Part shown: positions 23,109 to 36,766 of the stretch, piece by piece
How positions within the stretch are numbered: position 1 is the stretch's first letter
Layout: every line of letters starts with the position of its first letter
Assembly: GCF_019097595.1 (NCBI RefSeq)
Contig: NC_080710.1
Span: 27,454,280 to 27,518,279, forward strand
DNA from: Hemibagrus wyckioides
Lineage: Eukaryota > Chordata > Actinopteri > Siluriformes > Bagridae
Direction: 5' to 3'
DNA length: 64,000 nucleotides
Translations under genes and position numbers: made by a program
Notes under the pieces: generated by a model
What the model was told of the DNA's origin: nothing
The model's database searches: none
What the model saw: the letters and a program-made list of their open reading frames with translations, nothing else

Positions 23109-24867
23109 GAAGGTAAAAACGGTCCTGTATCTCTTCCTGGATGGAAGAAAGTTCTACTGTTCCATGTTGATAAAGCATTAACCCCTGTAATTAATAAATT
23201 TGTTCATGTGTAGTATTTTAACAATGGACAAAACAAAACTTTAAAGGAATATATAAATGAAGAATAAAATTAATAAAGTTTGAAAGTTTATTTTATATTT
23301 TTAAGCAAGGGGCATAAGGGGAAAAAAAACTTGAGAGGATCCAGGCTCAAAAGGGAACCTCATCCTCATCTGGGTGACACCAGAGAGTGTGATTATAAAA
23401 AATTTATACACTATAGAGTCAAGTGCAATCGTGTAACCCGGAAGCAACAAAAAAGTATATGCGTCAATATAATTCCTGAATTCATTACAGTTTTAATATA
23501 AATTCCTTCCTGAAAGAAAAAGAATCCCCAGAATAATGCTGATTTTTCTTGTAAACTACTGGCATGTAGGTGGGTATCTATCTCGAAGTTACAATCCAGT
23601 CCAATATACCATCGGCATGCTGCAGATTTTCGGCTCATATGCTTCTTATTTAAGAAAATCCGAAGCGAGTCACATCCCTTTGAGTGCTAACTTCAGGCAT
23701 GAATCGCATTGCATCGCTTTCCTTGACACCATTCCTGTCTGTATGAATAAAGAATGCCTTTCAAAAACACTTTCAAGGGCCATGATTTATTTCGTTCTGC
23801 TGTTAATGAAATAGAAAAGTCTGTCTTTTGTTGGTTCCCCTTTTATGTTTTACTCCAACGGCGGTATCACCATGGCAAACTAATTCTGAATGTTTTGAAA
23901 AGAAATCAAGCATAGCTCTTGGTTTTACCAGCTTTCTTTCTTTCTCTTTTTTTCCTGAACCAGATCCTAGGAATATTGCACACAGCTGTATCTCTTTGGC
24001 ATAGCTTCTTAGTATGGATTTTCTCTCACTGTATGTTTGCGGTTATATTAAGTAAATCCGATAGGCGAAGCTCTTAAAACAGATGCTGGAGTTTTTAAAT
24101 ACGACCGAAGTACTGAACAAATGATGTAGTAATTGACTCTAAAACCCAGTATGAAAAAAAAGCATGGCTTAAATCGATTAGTACAGTTTAAGAACAAGTG
24201 GAAAGTTTGAATACTGTTCAGATTTCAGATTTCTCGCTGTGGACATTTTTCTTGGACACTACGCAGGAAATCTCAAGCAGCTTTATGGATTATTATTATG
24301 CGCTTCATGAAAGATCTACGGTCTAACCGGTACTGAGAGATTGAGCGATTCGGTGATGTTGATTTGACCGTGGGGAAAAGTCTTTAACAAAACAGTGAGC
24401 TGTCAATCAACATCAAGATAAACAAGCCTAAATAAATCAATCAAAAAATATATCAAACCTATATATATCAAAATAGTCAACCTATTTCCAGATACTTAGG
24501 CTATTTTGCAAGCTTGAAAGAGTCTAATTTTTCATATTTAGCCATCTAGATCAAATGATCTTTTAAAAGAAGCGGACTATTTCATGCTCAAAATGAGTAA
24601 ATGATAAAAATGATAGATAAAAACAAAATGCTAGATAAATAAATGTGACTACATTTTAGATATTTTGACTGGCAAAGATGGCATTGTAGTTTACGCAGTG
24701 TATTTTTTTTGCAGTTTGCTTAAAAGAATTTGAGTATTCCTATTTAGACTCCTGCCTTTCTTACAAAAAGAAACCATAGGGGGAAAAAAAACAGTCAAAT
24801 GTTTAATACTTTAATACTTAAATTTGGAATTTTTGTATCTCTGACTAGAGATAACCAAAGACATCTT
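23109..24867. other. Intergenic with a family E scrap
   Basis: A family E tail (ACTTGAGAGGATCCAGGCTC, then GTGACACCAGAGAGTGTG) lies at 23328-23400. Nothing else is recognised. Confidence 0.5.
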
Positions 24868-25020
24868 ACACTGACCAGGCATACAATTATGACCACCTGC
24901 CTAATATTGTGTTGGTCCCCCTTTAGCTGCCACCTTTCTATCAGAACCAGCATTAACTTCTTCAGCAATCTGAGCAACAGTAGCTCGTCTGTTGGATCGG
25001 ACCACACGGGCCAGCCTTCA
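24868..25020 (-). mobile_element. Tc1-like family B fragment
   Basis: The terminal repeat TACACTGACCAGGCATACA is followed by the deleted family B interior, ending at GGGCCAGCCTTCACAG. Confidence 0.82.
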
Positions 25021-25159
25021 CAGACCTAGTAATGGTCTGTGCCATCACATTACTACCTTTAAATTGTACATAAACTACCATAGCATCAACTACAGACATG
25101 TTAAGTTAAGTAGCCTTTGTCACATATACTTACATTACTCAAAGTGAAATTCTTTCTTT

Positions 25160-25325
25160 GCATATCCCATCCTTAGAGGGTTGAGGTCAGAGCGCAGGGT
25201 CAACCATGATGTAGCACCTCTGGAGCAGGGTGAGGGCCCAGCAGTGGCATCTTGGCAGTGCTGGGGCTTGAACCCCAATCTAATCAACAACCCAGAGCTG
25301 TAACCATTTGAGCTACCACCATTAT
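25160..25325 (-). repeat. SINE-like fish repeat
   Basis: Shows the words GGTTGAGGTCAGAGCGCAGG, AGCACCTCTGGAGCAGGGTG and GCTTGAACCCCAATCTAATC, as in the related piece at 48.77 kb. No flanking duplication was identified. Confidence 0.55.
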
Positions 25326-25716
25326 TATTACCACCATTTAAATGGAATGCAAATGAGTTCCTTTTAGTGCCATGATGAAGTCAAAGCAACAAGAAACAAC
25401 AAGAATGTACTCTGGAAAGGACAGCAGTCTATCACAGGTCATCAAACACACCCTTTCAAAACAGGAAGGCAATTCACATTAGCCAATACAAGTTGTTTTT
25501 AAAATTTGTAGGGAAACTGGAGAACCCAAAGGAAACCGACACAGACATGAGGAGAACACAGACAGTAACTCAAGGTCAGGCTCACGCTCGACTTGCCACC
25601 CTGTTAATAAAACACATAAAGTTCTCCAGTGCCACTGTAAACCCCCGGATAAATGGAATCTTTGTTTATATTGTTTCCTGATTCTCATCAGGAATTGATT
25701 CTCAAATGCTCCGACT

Positions 25717-25823
25717 TTAGATTAGATTAGATTAGATTAGATTAGATTAGATTAGATTAGATTAGATTAGATTAGATTAGATTAGATTAGATTAGATTAG
25801 ATTAGATTAGATTAGATTAGATT
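25717..25823 (+). repeat. (GATTA)n pentanucleotide microsatellite
   Basis: An almost pure tandem run of about 21 copies of the 5-bp unit. It is followed directly by an interspersed repeat starting TTCAACTTTATTGTCACTGC. Confidence 0.97.
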
Positions 25824-26060
25824 CAACTTTATTGTCACTGCACATGTGGGTACAAGGAAACGAAATACAGTTAGCATCTAACCAGACGTGCATTTTGTCA
25901 GAGCAAATAATTTGCATATATAATCAGTATATAAACAAATATAAATAATTTGCATATATAAAAACATATAAATAATTTGCATATATAAACAGTATACAGA
26001 GGAAGGTAAATACAATGAGTGCAAATGAGCAAATGATTATAGGTGGTGCAATTAATCATA
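25824..26060 (+). repeat. Fish interspersed repeat, family G
   Basis: ACTTTATTGTCACTGCACAT and ACAAGGAAACGAAATACAG resemble the piece at 31865-32100. The tail holds three near copies of an ATAATTTGCATATATAAA unit (25905-25985). Confidence 0.6.
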
Positions 26061-26190
26061 ATCTTAAAGATCCTAATTTGCATATTTGCTGTGTCAGCAA
26101 CCGTGATTGGATAAATACAGCACACAACCCTTTTAAGTAATGGCTTGTCTCGTGCTTTTACCTCAGTGAGGAAAATCACATATTATTATC

Positions 26191-26943
26191 CACTATATTG
26201 CCAAATGTTTTGGGACACCCCTCCAAATCATTGATTTCAGGGGTTGGACTCGGCCCCTTAGCTCCAGTGAAAGGAACTCTTAATGCTTCAGCTTCATACC
26301 AAGACATTTTGGACAGTTTCATGCTCCCAACTTTGTGGGACCAGTTTGGGGATGACCCCTTCCTGTTCCAACATGACTGCACAAAGCAAGGTCCATACAG
26401 ACATGGATGAGAGAGTTTGGTGAGGAGGAACTTCACAGAGTCCTGACCTCAACCTGATAGAACACCTTTGGGATGAATTAGAGCGGAGACTGCGAGCCAG
26501 AGCTTCTCATCCAACATCAGTGCCTGACCTCACAAATGTGCTTCCAGAGGAATGGTCAGAAATTCCCATAAACACACTCCTAAACCTTGTGGAAAGCCTT
26601 CCCAGAAGAGTTGAAGCTGTTATAGCTGCAAAGGGCGGGACAACTCCATATTACGTTCAAGTGCATGTAAAGGCAGATATACCAGTTTTGGAATGGCTCG
26701 AAGTCTCCGCTCTAATTCATCTAAAAGGTGTTCTCTTGGGTTGAGGTCAGGACTCTGTACAGGTCAGTCAAGTTCTTCCACACCAAACTCACTCATCCAT
26801 GTCTTTATGGACCTTGTTTTGTGCACTGGTGTATGGTCATGTTGGAACAGGAAGGGGTCATCCCCAAACTGTTCCCACAAAGTTGGAAGCGTGAAATTGT
26901 CCAAAATGTCTTGGTATGCTGAAGCATTAAGAGTTCCTTTCAC
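26191..26943. mobile_element. Fold-back Tc1 family A element, right arm truncated
   Basis: Left half on the + strand: terminal repeat CACTATATTGCCAAATGTTT, then the catalytic half of the transposase. At 26690-26705 the sequence turns round and the same catalytic half is read in inverse orientation until 26943, where it stops abruptly. The turn-round junction (GGAATGGCTCGAAGTCTCCG) is identical to that of the element at 40587-41403. Confidence 0.88.
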
Positions 26944-27177
26944 AGCTTTTGTAATCTATTGTGGTTTTCTCCTCAAAACACTGGGACTATTCTTCCAAGG
27001 ACAAATTGTGTGCAACACAATGACACTATCTGTACCCAGTTCGTATTCGGATTTAAACCTGAAGTGGGTGTGGCCTAAACCTGAGGCTTTTTAAAAATGA
27101 TTTAAAATGAAATATCCTGCCTGGTCAAATGATTATGGACACCTGATAATCACACTTATATTACATATATACCATTT

Positions 27178-27780
27178 ATATTACTGGCATTTGGCAGACC
27201 CTCTTATCCAAAGCGACTTACATTTATCTCATTTATACGACTGAGCAATTGAGGGTTAAGGACCTTGCTCAAGGTCCAATTAATGGCCTGGGATTCAAAC
27301 TTATGACCGGTCAGTAGGCCAACACCTCAACCACTGATCTAGCACTACCCTCTTGTGGTTCACAATTACCACCGTTTGTATGGATTATTGAATAAAAGAA
27401 GTGTATGTTGGCTTGTTTTGATATTTTTTAAGTAAATAAACTCGCCAAAAGTATGTGAACACCTGATCATCACACTCATGAGTGGAAGTTCTCGAGTGTC
27501 CTGCACAGAGCCCTGACACCTTTGGGATGAACTGGAACACTGACTGCAGTGTTCCCAGACCTCCTCACCATCCCAACATCAGTATCTGATCTCACTAATG
27601 CTCTTATAGCTGAATGAACACAAAATCCCCACAGCCATGCTCCAACATCGAGAGAAAAACCTTTCTAGGAGAGAAAATGGAGCTTATTATAAAAGCAAAA
27701 TGAGTACTATGTCTAGAAACGAATATTCAACCAGCATGTAGGTGTGATGGTCAGGTCAAATTTTGGCGATCATACCACTA
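27178..27780 (+). repeat. Composite repeat: SINE-like tail plus Tc1 family D remnant
   Basis: CTCTTATCCAAAGCGACTTA and GTTAAGGACCTTGCTCAAGG are followed by a Tc1-like copy from CGCCAAAAGTATGTGAACAC (27446) to CAGGTCAAATTTTGGCG (about 27769), roughly inverted ends. The first half parallels 15415-15700. Confidence 0.75.
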
Positions 27781-28583
27781 TTTGCGAATCTTTCTGTCAA
27801 GCTTTCTAAAAGAAATTCTAAAAGATTCTAATCCAGACTCACTTTCCAGAACTTGAATGTTGTGTTTTTACAACTGTTTTGTTTTGCAAACTGGTTTGGA
27901 ACTAAAATGTAACTCTGGGAATTAATAATGTCATCAATCTTTGCAGTCCACAGCATCAGCAAACATGCCAGTGGTTTGGATAGCCAAAAAAACATTGCCT
28001 GCATCTGACCACAAGATATAATTCCAACTGCTGTTCCAATGATGCTTGGGTAAATTTAATTGCTGTACTCTGTGGGTTGCTCTCAGGAAGAGTTTCGTCT
28101 TTTTTCCAGCGCTTTGAAATATTGTTGTTGTTGCGGAGATGGGGTTTAATAGCTAAATCAACCTAAGAACGATTTGAAAACTGTAATATATGTAGAAACT
28201 CTTCCAGATATTTAAAACACTTTTTTTTATTATTATTATTATTATTGCCTTGTTTTGGTTTAAAATAACACTTTATGTATTTTATCTGACATCCACTGGT
28301 CAAAAACGATCTCTTATTTGTTGTAAGTGCTCTGTTTTTCACATCACAATAAGATGATAGTTTTCTCTAGAGGAGCCAATCATTCTTCCAAATGGTTTCG
28401 GAATGAAAGAAGAAAAAATATTATCAAGAAAATAATTTTTAGCTAGACAACTTTTTGCGTAGGAGAATTTAAATAACGGTGTATAATAACGGTGTTATGC
28501 ATTCATTTTTTGTTCTCGTGAAGAGTGCTGATTTTTTGTTTTGTAGATGACGTCTAAAGCACATCTACACTCAATAATTAACA
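27781..28583. other. Intergenic, no recognisable feature
   Basis: Only a short (ATT)n run at 28229-28246 stands out. Confidence 0.5.
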
Positions 28584-28646
28584 TACCGATCAGCCGTAAC
28601 ATTATGACCACTGACAGGTGAAGCACTGATTATCTCCTCATCATGG
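28584..28646 (+). mobile_element. Tc1-like family B 5' scrap
   Basis: TACCGATCAGCCGTAACATT followed by 40 bp of the family B start. It is cut off at CATCATGGA, where the GATA tract begins. Confidence 0.8.
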
Positions 28647-28675
28647 ACGGATGGATGAACAGACAGACAGACGGA

Positions 28676-29269
<594 letters not shown>

Positions 29270-29285
29270 GTCATATATAAATATA

Positions 29286-29394
29286 TAATATAATATAATA
29301 TAATATAATATAATATAATATAATATAATATAATATAATATAATATAATATAATATAATATAATATAATATAATATAATATAATATATATTATT
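29286..29394 (+). repeat. (TAATA)n pentanucleotide microsatellite
   Basis: About 21 uninterrupted copies of a 5-bp A/T unit, ending roughly 135 bp before the TATA-like motif of the agouti gene. Confidence 0.97.
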
Positions 29395-29528
29395 TTGAAT
29401 CATGTTATGCTTCTGAAGCCCCCATTTGGTTGCATGTTAAAGCTTTATGTGTGCCCGGAGATCCTCCTGATGTTCTCTCCAGATGTTCCTGATAACATTT
29501 CCCAGCAGTGGGATGACCCTGAAGCTCG

Positions 29529-29570
29529 TATAAACTGCATAAAAGGCGATGCACAGAGAGGCAGAACAAC
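29529..29570 (+). promoter_or_regulatory. asip2b: Probable asip2b core promoter
   Basis: TATAAAC at 29529 and CATAAAAGG at 29538 lie 110-150 bp upstream of the start codon. A transcript starting about 25-30 bp further on would give a roughly 110-base leader. This is sequence inference only. Confidence 0.5.
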
Positions 29571-29680
29571 TGGGCTCTCTCACACAGCAGCCAGCAGCAA
29601 GAGCAACTCCACGCTCATTTCTTTCTGCTTCTGTGGTCAGTTCAGGAGACTTTACTGCAGCGCATTGGAGAGCAACAGAG

Positions 29681-29789
29681 ATGAAACTCGTTGTATTGGC
29701 TGTTGTGTTTGTCCAGATTCACGCAGAGCTGCTCATGGCCGAGGACGAGCGCCGTGCATCAACAACACAAGGGGACTTCCAACAAACAG
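29681..29789 (+). CDS. asip2b: asip2b exon 1: signal peptide and start of propeptide
   Basis: The first ATG after the TATA-like motifs gives MKLVVLAVVFVQIHAELLMA and 16 further residues, with one base of the next codon carried over. Donor GTAGAG at 29790. A (CA)n tract follows 14 bp into the intron. Confidence 0.92.
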
Positions 29790-29797
29790 GTAGAGCA

Positions 29798-29846
<49 letters not shown>

Positions 29847-31745
29847 ACACCACTTTCAATCTGCCAGGAGATATCCCTTTATTATACTTTATCTTTAAGC
29901 TATAGGAAAGACGCATGTGGTTTTCAATCATAACTCTAAATAAAAGGAAATATTGTCTTTTTCCCCCAACAGATCTCTTGAATCCTGAAAAACCTCAAAC
30001 ACTGTTTGGCCGAAGGGGACTCGTTGAGTATCAGAGATCACAAGCAATGGTAGGCCTTTTTATATCACAGCCTTTTATTAACTTCATATTGTGTTCACTA
30101 TCTCATCACGAAAGGATGTGGAGAGGAGAAAAATATCCATCATCTAGAAAAGAGACAGACGGACTACTGTTAGGAACGAGTAAGAATAAATTCTGTATGT
30201 GTACATCTCACGGATGTAAAGCAAAATAGATAAATCAATAAATAATGTTGATTATAACATATATATATATAACATGGGTGATGTAACACATGTAGTGCTC
30301 TTGTGTTCATCTAAATACTGACTGACCTAGCAGGGCTAGATCTCTCTGTCATTACTGAGGAAAATAATCTTTTGATTCATTTTGATTAACCATGAGAACC
30401 AATTAATATATATTAAACTAAAATATTTACCAAAAATTCTAATTACTGAGATATAATCATCAGAATTAGTGTAATTGCCTCTGTTCCAGGTTTAAAAGAA
30501 TTTCTAGGTTTATATAATTGTTTAAAAAAAATGACAGGAGAAAAGAAAAATAATACGAAGAAGCAAATAGGAAAGAATTTAAATATTAATTTATTTATCC
30601 CCCCAAAAATTACAAAAAGAATAACATTTATATTTTAAAAAAAAAAAAATTTCTGTATACAATAAAAATAAAAGTAATTGTTTTTGTAAAGGAGTCTCGA
30701 GCACTTTAAAGCAGTCTGTAGCTGTAACCGTACTTTATCTAACTTTCTGGGAAAGTTTTCAGGACAAAGAGCTAGACTTTGGAGACACACACTGGAGATA
30801 ACACACTGTATTCATTACTTAATAATTTATTAAACCTCTGGGATTATGCCGAATGATGATGTGAGACCAGAGTTACCCCGCTGAAGCACGTTCTGTGTTT
30901 TATTAATCTTATATGAGCCACTTTTCAATATACAAAATACTTTTTGTACTAAAGAACAAATTGGGTTTTTTTTTTTGTATAATGTATCAGAATATAATTT
31001 TTTTAATCCATTGACCGTCCACTATAAAAGTCCCTGTTGCGAGTTGCTACTACAGAAACGATAACTTGTTAGAAGAACATCTTAAAATAAACCTGTGATG
31101 TAGATTACAGCCTGATCTGCTGCCTGAGCTGCTGTTAGAGAAAATGAATCGAAACCATCCCAGAATGTTTAATGCTTTCAGAAAATTCATGTATTATATA
31201 AATAAATTTAAAAAAATTATGGAAAGAATATGACTTTAAAGAATATTACTATTCTTTTCATTTTTTTTTAAATTATTTTTTTTCTGTAATATAATACATT
31301 TTTTTTTGGATTTTGAAATGTACTTCACTTTCACTTTTACATCTCTGTAGTTTGTGCCTGAAATATATTAGAAAGAAATCTTTTAGTTTTGTTTGTTTTT
31401 GTTATTTCCAGAAAGCATTGTCTAAACCTAAGCATTTTCCCTAAAGACCTAAATTACTGTATAGAGTTTATCACATTGTCCTGAATGCCTGGCTATATTT
31501 AGATATATTATATTGCCGCTATAGCCAGGTTTCAGTATTTGGCCGATGGCAGAAAAATGCACATTTGTTTGTCCTGGAATTCTGAAAATTTGAAGAAAGA
31601 AAAGAGTAAAAATTAAAGTGTGTGGACATGAAAAATGAAGGGATATAGTTAAAAATATATAGAGAAAAATAGGGAAAATTAAATGTAGAAATTAAAGACA
31701 AAATAGTTGTGAAAAACCAATAGTTATCGGATATGCATATGCAAA

Positions 31746-31779
<34 letters not shown>

Positions 31780-32696
31780 AATATATATGTATATAAATAT
31801 AAATATAAACAGTAAATATAATATAAAAATATAAAATTTTCTTGTATAACTTTATATTTACATAAATCAGATCAAGTCAAATGGGGTTTTATTGTCATTC
31901 CTCTATACGGCTTGTATACAGTGGAACAAAATGTCTTTTCTCCCCGATTGTGGTGCAATGCAGTAGTTTCCACCAGACACCAGAAAAAGTGCGAGACGAG
32001 AACAGGACAATAAATACATCGAGCAATAAACACACTCGACAACAGAGCAACAACGTTTGTGCATTGTAGCAGCAAACCTTTAAAGTGCATATACAGTACT
32101 GCCTGAAAACCTTGTGTCATTTTCCTGCATCTCATTAAAATATTTCTGCACCTAGTAGTGCTTTTCTAAACATCGGCAAGATGTGACACTTTTTTGCAGC
32201 TCATTAAACCCTGTTCTGTTGTAAACCTGGCTATAATTAAACTGACAGCGCAGAGACGTAATACCGAACTAGTGCTAGGATGTCTCTCGGAAGATACGGC
32301 TCTTTCGCCGAACCGCCTGTTTTCTCATGGACACCACATGTTAAAAAAAAGGAAAAAGACAAAACAAAAAAGCTTCTGTGAGTCACTAAAGAATAATTTT
32401 AGTAGTCCTCAGCTTGATAAATGAGGCCTAGTGTACAGAAAATCGAGGAGAGGTCTTGTTTCGATTAGCTCTTCGCGTCTAATGATTCTAAGTCTTTGTT
32501 GCTGTGTGTGTATTTCATTCAGAAACCGCTTGGTGATCCTCTGTTGAAAGCCCCACGCTGTTCCAGAATGAAGGAGAACTGTGCTCCTGGCCCACACTCA
32601 CGCTGCTGTGACCCTTGTGCCTCCTGCCACTGCCGCTTCTTCAACACCATCTGCCGCTGCTGGAGACTGGGCCATCCCTGTCAGAGAAACGATTAA
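29681..32696 (+). CDS. asip2b: Agouti-family secreted melanocortin-receptor antagonist (Asip2b/Agrp2)
   Basis: Agouti peptides antagonise or inverse-agonise melanocortin receptors, affecting pigment or appetite; the fish Agrp2/Asip2b member is linked to background colour adaptation. Exons 29681-29789, 29973-30049 and 32523-32696 join in frame to 119 residues. Residues 1-20 form a signal peptide (MKLVVLAVVFVQIHA core). A short acidic, Gln-rich middle follows (DLLNPEKPQTLFGRRGLVEY). The C-terminal domain holds ten cysteines, including CCDPCASCHCRFFNTICRC with the RFF contact triplet, and ends CWRLGHPCQRND. The Lys-rich basic region of Asip1 is absent, as in the Agrp/Asip2 group. Flanking snx16 and wwp1 support the asip2 assignment. 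Family is near certain; subtype is inference. Confidence 0.93.
29803..29849 (+). repeat. (CA)n microsatellite in asip2b intron 1
   Basis: About 21 CA units, 13 bp after the splice donor. The intron is only 183 bp long. Confidence 0.95.
29973..30049 (+). CDS. asip2b: asip2b exon 2: propeptide linker
   Basis: Acceptor CCCCCAACAG ends at 29972 and donor GTAGGC starts at 30050. It encodes DLLNPEKPQTLFGRRGLVEY then QRSQAM and ends in phase 0. It contains a dibasic RR. Confidence 0.9.
30050..32522. other. asip2b: asip2b intron 2
   Basis: A/T-rich, with homopolymer runs near 30530, 30640, 30965 and 31265 and a (TA)n at 31755-31778. It holds family G repeat DNA at 31865-32100. No other gene is seen. 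Confidence 0.6.
31865..32100 (+). repeat. Fish interspersed repeat, family G
   Basis: AGATCAAGTCAAATGGGGTT, TTATTGTCATTCCTCTATAC and AGGACAATAAATACATCGAG are words of a common teleost interspersed repeat. It is non-coding. Confidence 0.65.
32523..32696 (+). CDS. asip2b: asip2b exon 3: cysteine-rich agouti domain
   Basis: Acceptor TTTCATTCAG ends at 32522. The 57 codons plus TAA contain all ten cysteines. The loop between Cys2 and Cys3 (APGPHSR) has seven residues, against six in mammalian ASIP and AGRP. Only two residues (WR) separate the ninth cysteine from the LGHPC end. A 15-bp near-duplicate (AAGATAGCTGCAG twice) follows the stop. Confidence 0.96.
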   Translation, partial: KPLGDPLLKAPRCSRMKENCAPGPHSRCCDPCASCHCRFFNTICRCWRLGHPCQRND

Positions 32697-32937
32697 GATA
32701 GCTGCAGATAAGATAGCTGCAGTGTGATGTGCTTTACGGTTTGCTAAAGTAGCCAGCCACCGCTTTTCTCAAATAAGCCACAGCCGCAGTCTGCTTTAAC
32801 GCAGATTATAAACAACGCATCATCCAACTTCTGTGGGAAGTTGTAAATAGTCAGGTTTAGGGCTCGTGCTTAAGTTCCCGCAGAATTAGGCTGGGCTTAA
32901 TCACCTGTGTGCGTTTTTTTCCTGCGATTCCACGAAT
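32697..32937 (+). other. asip2b: Putative asip2b 3'UTR
   Basis: Non-repetitive DNA between the stop codon and a family E repeat. No canonical AATAAA was found, so the transcript end is unknown. Confidence 0.4.
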
Positions 32938-33160
32938 ATTCAATTCAATTTTATTGACATGACGCTTCTAACAATGAACGCTGTCTCACAGAACATGAGA
33001 AACAAAAAACATGCAAACAGTACTAGATGTTTAGACAAAATGATCCCTAGCGAGCAAGCGACTGTGGCGAGGAAAAACTCCCTTAGATGGAATGAGGAAG
33101 AAACCTTGAGAACCTCATCCTCATTTGGGTGACACCGGAGAGTGTGATATGAACCTCTGC
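32938..33160 (+). repeat. Fish interspersed repeat, family E
   Basis: ATTCAATTCAATTTTATTGA, CTAACAATGAACGCTGTCTC, GCGAGGAAAAACTCCCTTAG and CCTCATTTGGGTGACACCGG follow the family order. Confidence 0.8.
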
Positions 33161-33532
33161 ATTTCTGTATAGTCGACTGTGTGAGGTAGAATGTTAGAAT
33201 AGAATAGAGCCATGACTCAATCAGCCGTAACCTCTGAGCCACAACATACTGAACGTTTGGTCCAGATCCAAAGATTCGCTTCTTTTCTCATGCACAAACT
33301 TTTGCTGAGATAAATCCATTCCTTTATGTTACGATGAAAAAATACTCTCTCCATCATGACTCCAGAAGTCAAAATAAGTTGTTAAACAGAACATCTGCCT
33401 GAGAAATGATTATTATTTATAAAGATCCATCAAATTTGATGATGCCATAAATAATTCTGACAAAGAGCTTTGAGCTCTAACCTCAGGCACATGATCCAGC
33501 AATGTACATCTATATTTACTGTACATAATATT

Positions 33533-33569
33533 TCGTTCTTTCTTTCTTTCATTTTTTTTCTTTTTTTTC

Positions 33570-33653
<84 letters not shown>

Positions 33654-33660
33654 TTTTTTT

Positions 33661-33705
<45 letters not shown>

Positions 33706-33808
33706 TTTTTTCTTTTTTTTTCTTTCTTTCTTTCTTTCTTTCTTCTTTTTTCTTTTTCTTTCTTTCTTTCTTTCTTTCTTTCTGTCTTTCTTTTTTTCTT
33801 TCTTTCTG

Positions 33809-33848
<40 letters not shown>

Positions 33849-33850
33849 TT

Positions 33851-33883
<33 letters not shown>

Positions 33884-33898
33884 TTTTTTCTTTTTTTT

Positions 33899-33941
<43 letters not shown>

Positions 33942-33990
33942 GTCTTTCTTTCTTTCTTTCTTTCTTTTTCTTTCTTTTCTTTCTTTTATC
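33533..33990 (+). repeat. (CTTT)n polypyrimidine tract
   Basis: About 450 bp that are almost pure pyrimidine, mostly TTTC tetramers with CTTTTTTTC interruptions and a few TGTC. The long frames on both strands are repeat artefacts. Confidence 0.97.
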
Positions 33991-34499
33991 CTCTCTAATA
34001 ATTCAGGCCAACATTGTTGAAAATCCGCGGTTAACGTTTCCAGCTGTGCGCTCTCCACAAAAGGGTTATTGTTGGTGTGTTTCTCATCTCAGACATCTAA
34101 CCAATTAAAAGCCAAACACACAACAGGAAGTGATCTGTGATTAACGAGAGAGACAGACATTACTGCATTACTTGTTAGAAGACGTATCATGTGGCGCTCC
34201 AAGCGGCTTGAACAAGAAATTCCTATTTAGTGCTTGATGGGATATGGTTTGAGAAAAGTTACCATCCCTAATGATGAGAAGGAACTGACCTTCAAATGGT
34301 TTTCGAATGGTGTGCAAGCACCCTTATGCTGCTATTTCATATCTGAATCATAACAGAAACAAGCTTTTACACTGAGTTTTTAACTTTAAGTTTATGATTT
34401 CATCCTTCCCAATACAACAGAGTTTTCGGGCTGATGGTACTCTTAATCCCTGATCTAGTGAATATGGATGAGGATGTGTTTTTGATAGAGATTTATACT

Positions 34500-35035
<536 letters not shown>

Positions 35036-35838
35036 TCTGAATATGAGCAGCTGCTCAATCCTATCAATGTGCAAATGTTCAGAAACTACAATTTTGTTGT
35101 TGTTGTTGTTGTGTGTAAATTCATAATACAGTTTAACTGATGATCCAATCTATCCAGGCAATACTGACACACTGTGTGTGTGTGTGTGTGTGTGGTGCCC
35201 TTGTGTATATATTGTTGAATGCAATGCTGTATTTTATCTCTCCACCTTATACCAAGACAAATATATGAGAACCACACATGGTGTTATAAAGAATTTATTA
35301 CACGTGCATTTTTTTCTTTAATTGCAACTGGTATTGTTTGCTGTCAAATTCGCCTTCTTGCTTTTTTGTTTTTCTCTAGTGAGAAAAAAAGCATGCCAAT
35401 AAGCAGTGTGTGATTTATCCTAAGCATCTGCAGAGAGGGATATGGTCCATTAAATAGGCAAGAGAAATTAAATGACTAATGCAACTTCCTTGAATCTGTG
35501 ACTGGCCAATTTTACAGCATGTATAGATGGAAAGTAAAATGCTATGAAAATGTTTTATTTTATTATTTTTTTAAAATCTGGAATCACTCTTGTGTACTCT
35601 TGTATAAGGCCAAAGATTGTTATTTCCTATAATTGTCTATGGAACACAGTGAAAAGCTATTATGGACTAATAGCAAGGGCTGTGTAAAAATGATGATTGT
35701 GTCCAGATTGTGTCTGGCTTCAGCAGCCGTGAGTCATGTGGCTTTGCACAAGCTTTGTGATGAAAAAAAAAAATGAAAATATGAAATATATATAAATGTC
35801 GTGTATGGTTCACTGAACAATTGGGTGAGAGGAAGAAT

Positions 35839-35887
<49 letters not shown>

Positions 35888-36125
35888 GATATAATAATGC
35901 AGAGAATTGTTCTGAAGAGCTTTCTGAAGAAATCAAATTACCAGATTTAATTAATTTACCTAAAAGAAACAATGACACGGGCTTTACAACGCAAACCACT
36001 CTGGAGAGGAAAGCAAGCTTCAATTCCAGCGTTTCAGTCGAGATGTTATGGGATTGTGTGAAATCTAATGATATAGCGCCATCTATTGGTCATTGTAGCT
36101 ACTGCGCATGATCAGTAGTGTGGAA
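35036..36125. other. Intergenic DNA with small simple repeats
   Basis: (GTT)n at 35094-35111, (TG)n at 35173-35194 and (GA)n at 35841-35881. No gene is recognised. Confidence 0.55.
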
Positions 36126-36724
<599 letters not shown>

Positions 36725-36766
36725 GGTACCACCTTATCATAAGGTACCACTTTATCCTAGTCAGAC

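Noticed and set aside
33470..34108. Phe/Leu/Ser-rich and Lys/Glu/Arg-rich frames on both strands
   Set aside because: Translations of the CTTT tract; not protein genes.
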